DNA from: Sporothrix humicola
Taxonomy: Eukaryota; Ascomycota; Sordariomycetes; Ophiostomatales; Ophiostomataceae
Length of the DNA: 64,000 bases
Direction of reading: 5' to 3'
Assembly: GCA_021396245.1 (NCBI GenBank)
Contig: WNYE01000093.1
Span: forward strand, 1 to 64,000
Below are positions 1 to 12,178 of this stretch, piece by piece (the stretch's first letter is position 1; every line of letters starts with the position of its first letter). The notes beneath the pieces were generated by a model, which made no database searches, was not told the origin of the DNA, and saw only the letters and a list, made by a program, of their open reading frames with translations. The position numbers and the translations under genes are program-made.

Positions 1-53
1 TGAGGGTTCTGCCTAGCTAGTCGCCAATAGTCAGGATTGACTGAGAAAGGCGG

Positions 54-77
54 ATAATAATAATAATAATAATAATA
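54..77. repeat. ATA/TAA trinucleotide microsatellite
   Basis: About eight perfect ATA units lie in the 3' flank of the first gene. The surrounding 1-271 is AT-rich and shows no gene. This is a simple-sequence repeat with no function visible. Confidence 0.9.
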
Positions 78-271
78 TCTAGAAAGAAAGTAGACGAGAA
101 ACCATTTAAAAAAAATAGATTGGCCGGATAGAACGACAGAAGTAGAGAGAACTTAAAGAAGTCCAAAACTCCAACAAAATAAGAAAACGAAACAATTGGT
201 ATCATCCCAAAACCAAACGCCTTTGTCGCCAGTCTTCCACCGTTAAACTAAATCAAATAAAAAGAAAGAAA

Positions 272-1449
272 CTAAATGAACTTGTAAAGTGCGTCCCACG
301 CCTCCTCAGCCTTTTGCTTTTCAGTTCTTCCGGTGCGGTCACCGTCCTTGAGCCACCGCCGGAAGCCCTCAAAGTCCCAGACGGACCGCTTCAAGGACCG
401 CTTCTTTGTCACATGCGCCAGGTTGATCTTGCGAATGTCCTCGTCCTCGTCGGCGGCCTTGGCAGCTGCGAGCAGTGCCGCCGCGTGCTTGGAGGCCTTG
501 GAGGTGCCCGAGGCGCCGACCTTGCTCAGGAACTCGTGTAGGTCGTGGGCGGCGCTCTTGACGTTCTTGTACATGTTGCTGAGCTGCTCGAGCAGGTGCT
601 GGGCCTCGATGACCTGGCTTTGCGAGAGGACGGCGCCGTCACCGCCGGCGACAGCATCCACCTCGCCCGAAGTCGGGTCATTCAGGTCATTCAGCCCGTC
701 GAGACCATCAAGACCGTCACCCTGCTTGTGCTTGAGGCCCATGACTTCGTTCTGCAGATTGGCGTGGTCGCGGTGGAGGTTGTCAAGGAGCTGCTCGACG
801 GCCGTGCGAGACCCGTCCAGAGAGCCGGCGGGTTTCTTGCCAGCAAACGAGGCGGAGGAGGCAGAGGAGGCAGACTTAGTTAGCAGGCTCCTGTTAGTAT
901 GGTTTCTAAGTATCAGCATCAACAACGACGGGGGATAGAAGAAGTAAAAAATTCAAAGAAAAAGACAAGAAAGGGAAAAATACTAACCTCGACCGCGGGA
1001 TCATTGTTCCCGGCATTCTCGGCAAGGTACTTCTTGATGTCATCCAGGGTGACCCCCTTGGTGTAGAGGGAATCGTCCATCTGGTCGTCGGCGACGTCCT
1101 CAGGGACCGCAGAGATGGCAGCGGCCGCAGGAGCCACCGGGGCCACGGGGGCCACGACGGGAGCACCGGCAACCGCCTCTGGAGCAGCGACAGGAGCAAC
1201 AGCCGGGACCTCGGGGAAGGCGGCATTGGCATTAGCGTTGGCCAGCTGGCCGTCGACCGGGGCCGCGGGAGGCGCGATCTCGACAATGGGCTCGCCCTGG
1301 GTATCAACCTGAACAGGCCTGAGCTTCTCAAGCATGCTCTTGTCGATGGTGCCGTGGGGCAGACACTTGAAGAAGATGAAGAGGCATCCTGCCGCAAGGA
1401 GGATCCAGACCGTAACGCCGCGGCGCATGCGGATACCGGAACAGAACAT
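272..1449 (-). CDS. Orphan single-pass membrane protein, two exons
   Basis: Predicted protein of 354 residues from exons 1449-988 and 874-272. The intron (875-987) has donor GTTAGTA, an ACTAAC branch site and acceptor CTAAG; only this acceptor keeps the frame. The start chosen gives MFCSGIRMRRG followed by one hydrophobic segment (about residues 10-27), which suggests a signal anchor with a short basic cytosolic tail. An Ala/Pro/Val-rich linker (about 50-120), a Ser/Ala stretch at the exon junction and a heptad-like helical region (about 180-270) follow. The C-terminus is basic and charged (WDFEGFRRWLKDGD). No family is recognised. It could be an organelle or secretory-pathway anchor, but that is only inferred from the topology. 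Confidence 0.72.
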
Positions 1450-2553
1450 ATTGGCAGTTGTGATGGGAGAGAAAGAGGTGACGGAAGGAAAGACGAGAAG
1501 AAAAAAATGCAAAGAAGAGAAAGATACGATGGTTCAAAGAAGGACAAAGAGAAGAGGGAGGAAATCGAAGGATGCAAAGGATGGTGATGATCGGATAGAA
1601 AGTATGGAGGCGGGGAGATGAAAACTCTTCACCTACGGATGGTTTACCCCTCCGTGATGCTGAGGCAAGAGACTGCAAGGCGGTGCATAGTTCAGCTAGA
1701 AAGCAAAACTCTGATGGTACGTGTTGGGAGATGACACAGCACCTGGCAGTAGTATCACCATCACGGAGGGCATTTTGGTGGTGCTCGGTGTTGTCGGTAT
1801 AGCGTTTAGTGTGATGGCTGTACCCGTAACTTGTGAGCGTTTGGGAACAGAGTTCGGGATAGCGGGATCCATGAGTAAAGGAAGGTGGCTGAGCGCGGGG
1901 AAGAGGTCAAGTATTGAGTATGAGGCATCGAGTATCAGGCATCGAGTGATTCAGTATGGTGAACTAATCTTGCTAGCTTTCGTGCACTGTGTGTTAGTTA
2001 CGAGCCGGTGATGGCTACGAGTTTGGCGGCACAGCTGAGTCACGTAGATGATGTTATAGCGTTGGCTGAATTTTGTATGAATGTATCTTCAAGAGCTTTG
2101 CTGATTTGGCAATTTATTTCCTGATCTGGATAGTATTGTTGGGCTGGCCCTGGATGATTCTGCTTTGCGTAGAGAGGACCCTTGATTTCACTTTCATTTG
2201 TCTGGAGCCGTTGCTGATTTTGATATTTTTTGATTGTATTGGTATTGAATGTATTAGATAAGTCTACAAGGCGATGCGTAGTATGCGTTGTATGCAATGA
2301 GTAATATGAAGAACGCCTTTTGCTAATGTAAATGCAAGACAGGAACGAGGATACATGAAAGAGAAAACAGACTAAAAATGTACAAGAAAAGAACAGACGA
2401 AATCAACCCAAACACCTCCCAATGTGGTATCTTTTAGAATAAAACGGTGCCACTCGAGGCTGGACAATATGTGATGATAATATGTGATGGAATGCAAGAA
2501 ATGCACTTTTGTTCGCCTAAAGCGAAAGGAGAAAAGGAACACCCTTTGGGTGT
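1450..2553. other. Gene-free spacer
   Basis: The 5' flank of the orphan membrane gene and the 3' flank of the DHA1 transporter meet here. The purine-rich part at about 1465-1620 reads as a CT-rich leader on the minus strand. Short open frames are present but lack coding character. I see no RNA gene or repeat. Confidence 0.6.
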
Positions 2554-4452
2554 TTAATCAGCCACAGGCTGCTGCAGGGTCGGGGCGCGGGCTAGGTTGT
2601 TGCGGTCGGCCTTTTCCGGGTCCGAGTCGCTGCCGCTGCCCTGGAGACCGGCCGTGCCGTTGCCGACATCCTCCTCGTCGTCGCCGCCGTAAGCGTACTT
2701 GCTGTGCTTGCGGATGCGGGCACCATAGGTCCAGAAGAGGAAGGGGATGGCGCAGCAAGCCAGCGAAATGAAGGCCAGGAGGGACGAGGCCCACTGGTCG
2801 CCGAGGCGGTCGTACATTTGGCTAGTAAACAAAACGACGCCGGCGCCCCAGAAGGAGCGGATGCAGGTCTTGGCGGCAAGGGCGGAGGCGGCCTGGTGCT
2901 GGTAGGAGTCGACCAGGTAATTGTTGGCCGAGTTGTACAAGAAGATGAAGCCGAAGCCGACGGGGAAGCCGCCCATGGCCGGGCCGGCCCAGGACAGGTG
3001 GGGGTACGAGGTCCAGGCAAAGATGAAGAGGCCGATGGGGATGAACCAGCAGCTCAGCATCATGGGGATCAGGCGGGCCTCGGCGGGCGGCTTGCCGTTG
3101 TACTTGTGGACGATGGTGAGGTAGTGCCGGTTGATGAGCGGGGCACAGGCGGCACTCAGCAGGACGCCCACGGCCACGGGAATGAACATGAGACCGGTCT
3201 TGCCGGCGCTGTAGCCCTTGCCCTTTTGGTAGACAATGGGGAAGGCGACGAAGAACATGTAGAGGAGGCCGTACAGAACGGACATGTAGAGCGACAGCAG
3301 GAAGACGATGAGCTCGCCAAACAGAAGCTGGAAGGGGCGGAACAAAAAGATGCGCAGACGCTCGGTCACGGGGCGCGTGTCGAGTTCCTGCTCGGTGACG
3401 TGGTCGGGCTCGCCAGTGGTCTTGCGCAGCTTCTGGGCGCGGCGCTTGAGAATGGTCGGCGCATAGGTCTCGGGGACGGTGAAGGTGATCAGGATCCAGA
3501 CGACGCCAGCGAGGATCAGCTGGATCCAGTACAGCCAGCGCCAGCCCTTGGCGTCCGACAGGTAACCACCGACCAGGGGACCAATGGCAGGACCAATGAA
3601 GGGAGCGGCCGAGAAGGTAGCCATGGGCACGCCGCGTTCCTCGTTACGCCAGAGATCGGCCAAGGTTCCGCCGACGAGAGTCATGGGCGCCGAGAAGGCG
3701 ATACCGTCAATCAGACGGCAGACCAGGAGTGTGCCAATGTTCTTGGAGACAGCGCAAGGGATGATAAAAATGACAGCAACCAGGAGCGTCGAGCCGTAGA
3801 CGACACGACGGCCATAGATTTCAGAAAGCGGCGCAAAGACCATGGGGCCGACACCGAAACCAACGACGAACAGCGAAATCGACAGAAGGACAACCTCTTC
3901 GCTGACGTTGAACGACTTCTCGACACCGATAATGTCGGCCGTGATGACACTGGAGGCGAAAGCGACGACGAAGCAGGTCAGGGACACAACCAGCGTGCAG
4001 TACCACTTCATGGCCTTGGACCAGTTCTTGGGGTTCTCGGGATCGTTGGGCTCGAAAGCCACCAGGCGGTAGCGGCGCTCGCCCTCGGGAGGCTGCGGGG
4101 CACCGACATTGTTGTTGCGGCTGGCGGCCGTCGCCACACGGGCCACCTCGGGCGGCTCAATGGGGCCGGGGATCTCGCCGCCGGGGACTTCGGTCTGGTA
4201 CTCGGCAAAGTTGGCATTGGCGCTCAGGGTGCGGTAGGGCAGCGTGATATCGAGGGCCGGGTCGCGGTGGCGCTCCTTTTCGGGGTTGATGGCGTGGTGG
4301 TGGCCGCCATTGGCCGTGGCTGTCGAGCCACTGCTGCTCGTGCTGTGGCGAAGGCCATGCTGATGTGAAGAGTAAGGATGCGCGATGCTCGTGTTGGCGT
4401 GAACAATGTTCTCGAACCGGCCTTCCTCCTCGGGAGGCAATGATGTTGCCAT
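2554..4452 (-). CDS. MFS drug:H+ antiporter, DHA1 family
   Basis: Intronless, 632 residues. It has a long polar N-terminal cytosolic region (about 150 residues, His- and Ser-rich), then NPKNWSKAMKWY, the typical entry to transmembrane segment 1 of fungal DHA1 multidrug and polyamine transporters. About twelve hydrophobic segments follow. The loop 2-3 motif PLSEIYGRR and the antiporter-type segment GPAIGPLVGGYLSDAKGWRW are both visible. A charged central loop (about residues 335-365) divides the two halves, and the tail is acidic. Family knowledge points to proton-coupled export of drugs or polyamines at the plasma membrane. The substrate cannot be read from sequence. The start ATG is the first in frame and gives a normal family length. 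Confidence 0.93.
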   Translation of the reverse strand: MATSLPPEEEGRFENIVHANTSIAHPYSSHQHGLRHSTSSSGSTATANGGHHHAINPEKERHRDPALDITLPYRTLSANANFAEYQTEVPGGEIPGPIEPPEVARVATAASRNNNVGAPQPPEGERRYRLVAFEPNDPENPKNWSKAMKWYCTLVVSLTCFVVAFASSVITADIIGVEKSFNVSEEVVLLSISLFVVGFGVGPMVFAPLSEIYGRRVVYGSTLLVAVIFIIPCAVSKNIGTLLVCRLIDGIAFSAPMTLVGGTLADLWRNEERGVPMATFSAAPFIGPAIGPLVGGYLSDAKGWRWLYWIQLILAGVVWILITFTVPETYAPTILKRRAQKLRKTTGEPDHVTEQELDTRPVTERLRIFLFRPFQLLFGELIVFLLSLYMSVLYGLLYMFFVAFPIVYQKGKGYSAGKTGLMFIPVAVGVLLSAACAPLINRHYLTIVHKYNGKPPAEARLIPMMLSCWFIPIGLFIFAWTSYPHLSWAGPAMGGFPVGFGFIFLYNSANNYLVDSYQHQAASALAAKTCIRSFWGAGVVLFTSQMYDRLGDQWASSLLAFISLACCAIPFLFWTYGARIRKHSKYAYGGDDEEDVGNGTAGLQGSGSDSDPEKADRNNLARAPTLQQPVAD

Positions 4453-7400
4453 GTTGTGTGTGTATGTAGGGGTGATATGTGGATGGATGCTGAATTAGGA
4501 ATAAATGTAATGTTAAGAACGAGTGTATCACTCTGATATGAGGCTGATGATCTGCCAATATTATGTTCGAGATTGAGTTCCTTCCTGAATTGGAATTGGA
4601 ACCGGGCACCTGGTTCTTATATACATATCCATTGTGCAACCGCTCGGAGGCAAAGGGATATCAAAATAAAAAGGGGAAAATAAAAAACGGCCCAATAAAA
4701 CAAAACAAAACAAAAAACTAGACACCAGCGCCATCACTTACACCAGGGCGCGCGCCTCGTGCCTCGTGCTTTTGCTCGTGGTTTGCGTTGGAGGGCGAAT
4801 TCTAGAAAAGACGGCTGAAAGTGGGGCCTGACTTACACACTTACAGTGGACTTGTAGAAGGCTTGCAGGGGAACTTACAGCGGGACTTACAGCGGGAGAC
4901 CTGCAATCTGTACGTCCATTGGGGTGTGCATCACGGTGGCCAGCCAATAAGAAGTCCTCACAGCATTAAAGGCGCGATATGCCGAAGGGCTAGAAAAAGG
5001 AACGATGGATACAAAACGGCCTGCAAAAGATAAAGGACCTAAAAGGCTGTTGCTGTCTGGTGAGCTCCACCGGAATGAGGTGAAAGAAAAGAGGACAAAA
5101 TTAAATTGGGGCAAAGTGGAATCGGAATCGAGGTACTTTGCATACAGATATTGGTGAAGAGGTACTTTTATTTTGCCCCACTTCTATCTAACACCAGTGC
5201 ATTCGAGAAGCCCGCTGAAGCTCAGTGGGAATAACCGCTGAAAACATAAAACCAAGCCCTACGGTTTAGCGGGCCTTGCAGCCCAAACGGCCCAAAAAAT
5301 CTTTTACTGGTCCAAAGCGACAAAAAACTGGAGCGCATGCCTCGCCCATCTCGCCTTTTGGCACTTGCGCGCGAAGGCGCGACCGAGGATAGGAGTTTGA
5401 TCTCGCCAATATTGCTCGCCACGAATGCAACAGAACGCAAGGAGGGGACCTCTATGTCGTGATGCTTCTTTTTCCTGCCTTTTGTCTGTGCTCATTCTCG
5501 TGTTGATTGACAACGAGGTGACGATCCAATGATGCCTTTTAATGCGGCTGCCAGTTGACAGCTTGCAATTAGATGCTCGCCTTTTTCCATCTTTGAATCT
5601 AGATCTGGATCTGATCTTATCAGTGCGCCCAAACTGCTGGATAAAGCACAGTAAACAAAGGTAGATGATGCCCATCTATTGTTGGCTCCCTCTCGACAGC
5701 TCGACACAGCTCGACAACACATCTCGTACGATGCTCCTTCGTGATCCCGGCTCCGTCGGATATCCGGTTGTCCAAGGATATGGGTGCCAACGTCTGTCGA
5801 CATTATCAAATGTTTTGTAACTATAACAAGGAGCATTGGCTAACAACGGCCCTCCGGCAACGGCAGCGTCAACGACAAATGCCAAGACATGATGAACGGT
5901 GAGCTAGGATGTGACAGACTCTTCCTTGTTGATTGTCGACTCCTTTTTTTTAAACCCATGACATTCAACGCACTCCACCGCGACGTACGACGTGCTTGTC
6001 GTACGCCAGAACCTCGATGACACTTGTGCGGCGCCAAAGCCGGGCCGTGTGGAACCCACCATTTCTTTCTTTTGTTCTTTCTTCGTGCAGCCAACCAACG
6101 GACGGCGACCATTCAGCCACACTTTTTTGTCTTTAAATTGTGCTACTAATACGTATCTCTACCGTCACTGATAAAAGGCTTTGTCGCGAGGCCGAGCTTG
6201 TCTCCATACTTTTTGATAATGAACAGGCACTTCTATGCAAGGCCATGTTCTGGAACGTCCTTAACTCTCACCTTCTTTTTTGCAAAAGCAAGTTATCCTC
6301 GGTTATGATAAGATCTGTTTACTGTCATGTCCTAAGTCGGACCTCTGTCATTGTTGACGTCGTCTATCATCGGTCCTTTGTTGCTCTGAGCTCGATTGAT
6401 GCCAACAACATCCCTGTCGCAATGCATGCCTGACATCGTCTCCCCTCTTTTTGTCTCCGTCATAACCATCTTCCATCTCTTGTCTCCCTTACCTCCGGGC
6501 ATGAACAGTGACAAGAGGACGATCATGGTCCGAAATCTACAAGTTTTTGATCTCATGATGGTTGAATCGAGCGGGGATCCTGTCAAAGTTGGCCAACTTA
6601 TGCGGCTTTCCAGTTCGGCAAAATGAGGGGGAAAAGCAAAAAATCAAACGTCTTGCAAAATAGGGCTCAAATTCATTCTCTGAATTGTTGACGGAGTCAA
6701 TTTTTTGTCGATGCTGTTGTAAAATTCAACGAGATACATGTACTTTCGCCGTACAAGGCCGGGCTCCTCTCTTGGCGTCCAGAGATGTATGGGCCCGGCC
6801 GCCAAGACTTTCGCTACTTCGGGCTAATCCCACGAGGCCCTCCCACGAAGGAAAAAAAATGCCCCTCCTACGACGCACGTCTTCTCGCTCTTCGCCCCTC
6901 CTGTTTGATTTTGTTTGGGTCGAGTTTTCCACTGCTTCTAGTCTTTTCTTTATGTGAAGTTTTTATAATGTTTAAAAGCTTCGATTTGCCTTGGCATCAG
7001 ACATGGTAAAGCCATCCGGACATACGAAGCGACGAGCTACTAAGTTGAATCTCTACCAAGCAAAGCTTCTTTGCTCACCAAGACAATCCACTACCATCAG
7101 CCTTGTCGAGTATTGCCCTTTATGCTCTCTTTTTCCTCAATAATCTCACAAGCACGCCTTTTCGACCTTGTTGGATTTGTAGCACGGGATAACTCATTGT
7201 GGGACGACAAAGTCTCTAGGCGGGTACAAAAGTCCGTTGTTTCCATTGTACACCTTTATGTCTTAGAGTCAGATCGAAGGACATGTTATCTCTTCCCACC
7301 GATCTATCTTCGGGGAGTATCTCGGGATATTGGTATTGAGACTGCCAAAGACGGGATCAATCCTCAGAGACGAAGATTCGACACGTGCAGTTCCAACCGC

Positions 7401-8068
7401 CGGCCGTTGACCTGCCTAGACTGCAGTCTTCCCCGGAATTGAAAACCCAACTCCGTGTCCCCTAAAATAATGCCCAGAAGACTCTGTTGGCTAGGGCAGG
7501 CGACAACGGTTACAAATAGACTTTGCAAAAACCTCGTGACTTTGAAGGCTCTGGAAGGCGCCGTGCCTTTAGGCCTTGTTCAGTGGCAAATAACTTAAAT
7601 GTAAAGCCATCTCCATGGTCTTGCGAGAGGACGCCTCCCCCAGATCCTATCTTCTTGCTCAAATTGGGACAAAAAAAATCCAGTTTTGCGTGCACACTTC
7701 CCATTGTGTTGGATTGACGTGTCCTGAGTTGCACAATGAAAACAAGGAGGCTCTCGAGGCTGGCTCCGATGTTCTTGTGCAGCCTTTCGAGCATTGGATG
7801 GACCCACTTAAATTTAAGGTGCCGAGGGTGCTCCTGTAGGACACTGCACGGTACTGACCCCTAGAGGCGCTAGTCCCCTTTAGGCAACACAGCTCAGCTC
7901 CCAAGGCGCGCATCCCTTTTTTCTCTTTGCAATCTGGCAATCCAATCGTGGCGCGCACGCGAACTAGAGCTCCTTTACGTGTCTTCAACGACGACACCAC
8001 CATCGACACAACCACCCACGACACATCATACTCGATTCTTGAATCCCAGATACAATCCCATCGCCACC
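4453..8068. other. Long gene-free stretch (about 3.6 kb)
   Basis: No open frame here has coding composition, and I recognise no transposon or tRNA. Near 4832-4905 short direct copies of ACTTACAG followed by YGGG occur (for example two adjacent copies at about 4875-4895). Several AAACGGCC words are scattered through 4690-5300. The part near 7950-8068 is presumably the DPM3 promoter and leader. Confidence 0.55.
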
Positions 8069-8429
8069 ATGACTCGCGCAACGCAGACCCTCTCCGTGGC
8101 CCTTTTGGCCACATCGGTGCGTCCTCTCAATCCCCCCCAAAGGTCTATCTACCGCCCACCCCTTGACGCTCGCTAACGCTCGCTACTTCTGACTACAGCT
8201 CTACCTCTCCCTTTACCTCGAGCTGATCCCGCTCCCCGCCATTGTCCAGAACGAGATCGTGCCCGTCTTCCCCTTTTGGTGCATCGTCGCGCTCGGCGCG
8301 TATGTGCTGGCGCGCCTCGGCTGGGGCATCCTGACGTTCAACGACTGCCCCGACGCGCACGACGAGCTGGTCAAGGAGATTGAGATTGCGCGGGCCGACC
8401 TGCGCAAGCTGGGCGTGAGCGTGGACTAA
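8069..8429 (+). CDS. dpm3: Dolichol-phosphate mannosyltransferase subunit 3
   Basis: A 92-residue protein from exons 8069-8116 and 8199-8429. The 82-base intron has donor GTGCGT, branch CGCTAAC and acceptor CTACAG. The length and layout match the DPM3 family: a first transmembrane helix spanning the splice junction, a short lumenal loop (LELIPLPAIVQNEIVP), a second helix (FWCIVALGAYVLARLGWGIL), then the conserved cytosolic tail with FNDCPDAHDELVKEIEIARADL. In known complexes DPM3 anchors the catalytic DPM1 subunit to the ER membrane, where dolichol-phosphate-mannose is made for N-glycans, O-mannosylation and GPI anchors. ATG context is GCCACCATGA. Splicing is supported by uninterrupted family continuity across the junction. 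Confidence 0.93.
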
Positions 8430-8895
8430 ACGAGCCACCCTGCGAGCGAAGTGAACGGAGGGACGGAGTGACGGACACAAGAATACCGACGACCATCGGG
8501 GGCGAGGACGGTGCAGACGGAGACGAACTCGACAAAACGATCGTGCAGCCGAGCACGTACGAGCGGCCGACAACATGGACGCATACAAACACATTTACAT
8601 ATAATATTGCAGCGGGGAGATCTGCATGGAACGGAGGATTGATATACAGCAACATAGAATCATTCAAAATACACAAAAATTGGCATGGCAATACGAAGGA
8701 ACATGTGACGGAAGATCATGGTGATGAGTGATGCAACTTTATTTCAATGATTATCAATAGACTACCGTCCTGGTTCGCTGCCAGGTGAGCTCCAAGTAAA
8801 CGCCAGGTAAAGAGAAGAGAAACAAAACGCCAATGCTACCAAATGTATGAAACCACATGAGTAAAGACCATCTTCTTGCTATGCGCCCCTTTTCG

Positions 8896-11417
8896 TCAGT
8901 TCGCCTCCCCAGCCAGCAAGGCCACGACTGTCTGCACGGCATCCATGGGGTTCCGGCTGTCCTGCACCAGCTCGTCAAACAGCTTTGGCAAGCGAGCCAG
9001 CCTACCACGCTCGTCTGCTTTGCGCCCTGCACACGGTTAGTAAGATGGCAATCAATATAAATGTAGAGGGGACGTCTCGACTTACACTTCCCCGGCACGC
9101 CGACGAGCAGTTGGATCTTGCTCTTGGCTTCGCCGGTCCAGTCGAACTGAATAGACCACTCGACACGGAGGTTTGTATCGGGCGAGGCGGGCGAGGACGA
9201 CAGGTCGAGGTCCATGGCGGTACGGCCGAGGTGCTCTAGCAGTTCAACCTTTGAAACTGGCGCCGGTTGGTCGTTGTCGTCTTGATCTTCCTCCTCGTCG
9301 TCGGCCCGCTTCCGCCGCCTCTTGCGCTGCTGTGAACGTAGTTGGCGGATGTCTTCGACCATGCCAGCCACGCCGCCAGGTTCGTCTGCATCGCCCTTCT
9401 CCTTCAACTTCCTCGCCAGCATGACCCAGAACTTGGCCCGCCGGACGGCCACGCGCACCCACTCGCCCATGGCCCAGGTCAGGACGGTCACATTGCGTGT
9501 CAGAGCGGAGCTGCCATTGTTCTCGCGTGTCAGACGTTCTAGCAGCGGCTTGATTTCGGCAGCGGCTGCCGGAGGCTCGATTTTCGGCACTTGCAGGTCG
9601 ACAACCTTCAAGTTCTTGGAGTGGACGGTCATCTCGATGCGGGCCAAGAACAGACCAGGCGGCGTTGTAGAGGAGGCCGTGATAATGTGTTTCTGGAGGA
9701 GGGGTTCAGAGTCGGTCGAGGGCAAAACGACAATCTCCGAACGGAAGGCCAAAGGTGTAAATGCTTGTAGGAAAGGCAGCTCCTCGGCAGCGCTCATTTC
9801 GATCGGGTGGTGCGATACAGGTGGAGGGAGCTCGTCGGTTGTGTTGTCATCAGCAGTTGTTGACCCGAACTGCAGTAGCTCAGTGACGTCCGTCCGCGGC
9901 TTGCCAAACGGCAAAAAAGCAATCGGGTTCGTCGCCGCCTGCAGCCAGTCCAGCGTCGACTGCATTCCCGCGTTCGTCTCGTTGCTGTCTTCATCATCTT
10001 CGGGCAGGACACGCCGCCGCAGGAGACTGATGATCGCCCGCTGCTTGTCGACGTCGAGGTTGGGTATCGGCACACCCTGTTCGACACCCTCACGGATGCG
10101 CTCGTTCTCGGCCGCAGCTAGTGCAATGTCGGCTTCGAGGCCGTCGATCTCGGCCTGCAGTTCGTCCTTTTCTTTCTTCTTGCGTGCGTCCGGGTCGGCC
10201 TGCTGGATGTTGCGTGCCGGCTCGCTCTTGCGCCGTGGACGGCCCCGGCCGCGTGTGGTGGGCACATTGCTACTGGCCTCTTTCAACGCGTCGGCGTTGC
10301 CAATCGAGTCGTCCGCCGTTGTCGTCTCGGCCGCATTGTCCGTGGCCTTCATTGGCGGCTGCTTGAGCGGCGAGCTGCTTTGGACGGTGCCTGCTTTCGC
10401 TTTTTGGACGCCACTGGCTGCAGCCTTGCCCTTTTGTGCAGCACTCCTAGCAGCCTTCCTGGGTCGTTTTGAGGGCGTGCTGCCGTGGTGGATCCCTGGT
10501 GGCGACCGCGCGAGTGCAGCAGTGTCAATGTTGGCGTTCTCCGGCGTGGGAGGTAGTTCAGGCTCGGGTGGAACTTCTTCCGTGTCTTGAGCTGTTCGGA
10601 ACTTGTCGAGAGCGGAGCGTTGCTTTTGCTTGTCGCGCGCAATAAGCGGTTCCAGCAAGTCTTCGCTGCGCTGTGGGTCGGGCGGTGGAAGCGGGCGAGG
10701 AACAGGTTTGAGGGGCGAGCGGCGAGGTGGCTCTCCAAGAAGACTGCCAGGGACACTGCTGGCAACGCTTCCTGTCAACCCATCGAGATTGCGGTTGCGG
10801 GCTGCCTCGGGAGACTTTTGCGGTGCAGCACCAAACAACGCGCTGCCCCCGTCGCCGTTCTCTCCATTGCCATTTCCTGCACCAAAGAGACGCCGCGTCG
10901 GCGATCGTGAGCGTGAGCGAGACAGACGAACGGGTGAACGAAGTGCTGGCTGTGCCAGAGGTCGTGTTGGCGAAAGTTGGCGCGACGGAGACCGGACTGG
11001 CGAACGAACGGGAGGACGTGACAAAGGGCGAACATCCTCCTCACGCTGTTTTCCTTTCTCGGCACTCGTCTGGCTCAGCTGTTCTTCAATCATGGCCTCG
11101 ACGCTCTCCTGCAAATCCCCTCCTTCTGTGCTCTCTCCATTCCCGTTCCCGTTTCCGTTTCCATTTTTCGGCGCGGATTGCCGCCGGCCGAGGATCGCGG
11201 GGTTGTGTCTGGCAAGGCTGGCACGCGTCGGCGAGGCAAACGAGGGTGGCCGAGCTCGCGTTTCGTCTGTCTCTGTGTCTCCGTCTGCTGTTGTTGGCGG
11301 TGCATCAGGCGGTGTCGTCGTCGTCGTCTGAGGATTGGCTGACGGCTCAGTGCTGCCACGGTTCGAGAGGCGCGGCGACGTCCTCCGCCGTTTCGCCGGC
11401 GGGGAGTCCGCGTCCAT
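8896..11417 (-). CDS. AT-hook/coiled-coil nuclear protein, possible inner-kinetochore (COMA-type) subunit
   Basis: An 820-residue protein from exons 11417-9086 and 9026-8896. The 59-base intron has donor GTAAGT, branch TTACTAAC and acceptor TGCAG. Splicing gives a C-terminus continuing VPGKWRKADERGRLAR and ending MDAVQTVVALLAGEAN. The N-terminal half is disordered, with repeated RSPVRSPSR-like Ser/Arg/Pro blocks and basic patches. An AT-hook (GRGRPRRK, near residue 387) precedes a coiled coil (DELQAEIDGLEADIALAAAENE). The C-terminal half is folded and ends in a WSIQFDWTGEAKSKIQ strand pattern. This disorder, coiled coil and RWD-like order resembles fungal CENP-O/P-type kinetochore subunits, but the assignment is from general resemblance only. 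DNA binding through the AT-hook is inferred. Confidence 0.6.
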
Positions 11418-12178
11418 TGTGTTGTGTGGCCGGTGTTTGAGAGAAGAAGGAACAATTGGCCGTGTCATGTGTCGTCTCAATTTCAATTTGCAGACATGTC
11501 GGCAGAACTATCGCGACCAAAACAATGAACAATGCCGTCGCCTGTTGAAGTTGTTGCAGAATGCTTACAGTACAGGGCAGGTCCCGCCCAAACAAAACAG
11601 CTGCCCCAAAGGGGAAACTGACAAACGGGTCCAACAGCACAAAACGGCCCCGAAAACGCGCGCCACGACGCGTGCAGTTTGGTCACGTGGGTCGTCTGAG
11701 TTTTGGATCCTGCCACTGTGGCGTTGCACTGTGGCGCTATGGGGTTGTTGTGCCTCGGAGTATGACGTATTTACAGGTTATGATAGCCTGAACGCCTGCC
11801 TCCAAAGCCTACAAGCTCGGCTGGAAGATGGCAGGCTGACCCACTGTTTTTGCATTTCGTCCACTAACACCTCTACTGCCAGTCGCTGACACAGCCAGAA
11901 ACGAGAAAAAGCGTCGGATTTTTCTCGCCTCAACGGAGATTCGCAGCCGGACCTTTCCTGGCGATTTGACTCTCCATACAAACTGACAAAAAGTAGTGAC
12001 GTTCGCTGACGGCAACGACTGCGACAACAAAAGATAACGCAAACAAACAACAAATAACAAATCACGAGGCTACAATTACGAACCAGAAAGCCATTGCATC
12101 TTCAATAAAACAACAACAGCGCTCAACTAGACGCGTTCCTCATCTCCTTCCCCTCTTCCCCTCCTCAAGCAAATCACA
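11418..12178. promoter_or_regulatory. Divergent promoter region
   Basis: This 760-base spacer separates the divergent starts of the AT-hook protein (minus) and the OXLD1-like gene (plus). CAAT-like words are present (about 11510-11530). I see no strong palindrome and no TATA box near either start. Confidence 0.5.

Noticed and set aside
1721..2011. 96-codon frame as a possible small gene
   Set aside because: No coding composition or motif, and no splice partners nearby.
2704..4368. 554-codon open frame on the plus strand
   Set aside because: It is the antisense shadow of the DHA1 transporter. It encodes repetitive Gly/Asp/Glu-rich nonsense, while the minus strand gives clear family motifs.
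4832..4905. Possible CRISPR-like or satellite array
   Set aside because: Only two or three short imperfect copies without regular spacers; a eukaryotic spacer repeat at most.
9322..10590. 422-codon open frame on the plus strand, with overlapping frames at 10603-11440
   Set aside because: Antisense to the AT-hook/coiled-coil gene, with Ser/Arg/Ala-rich composition and no domain.
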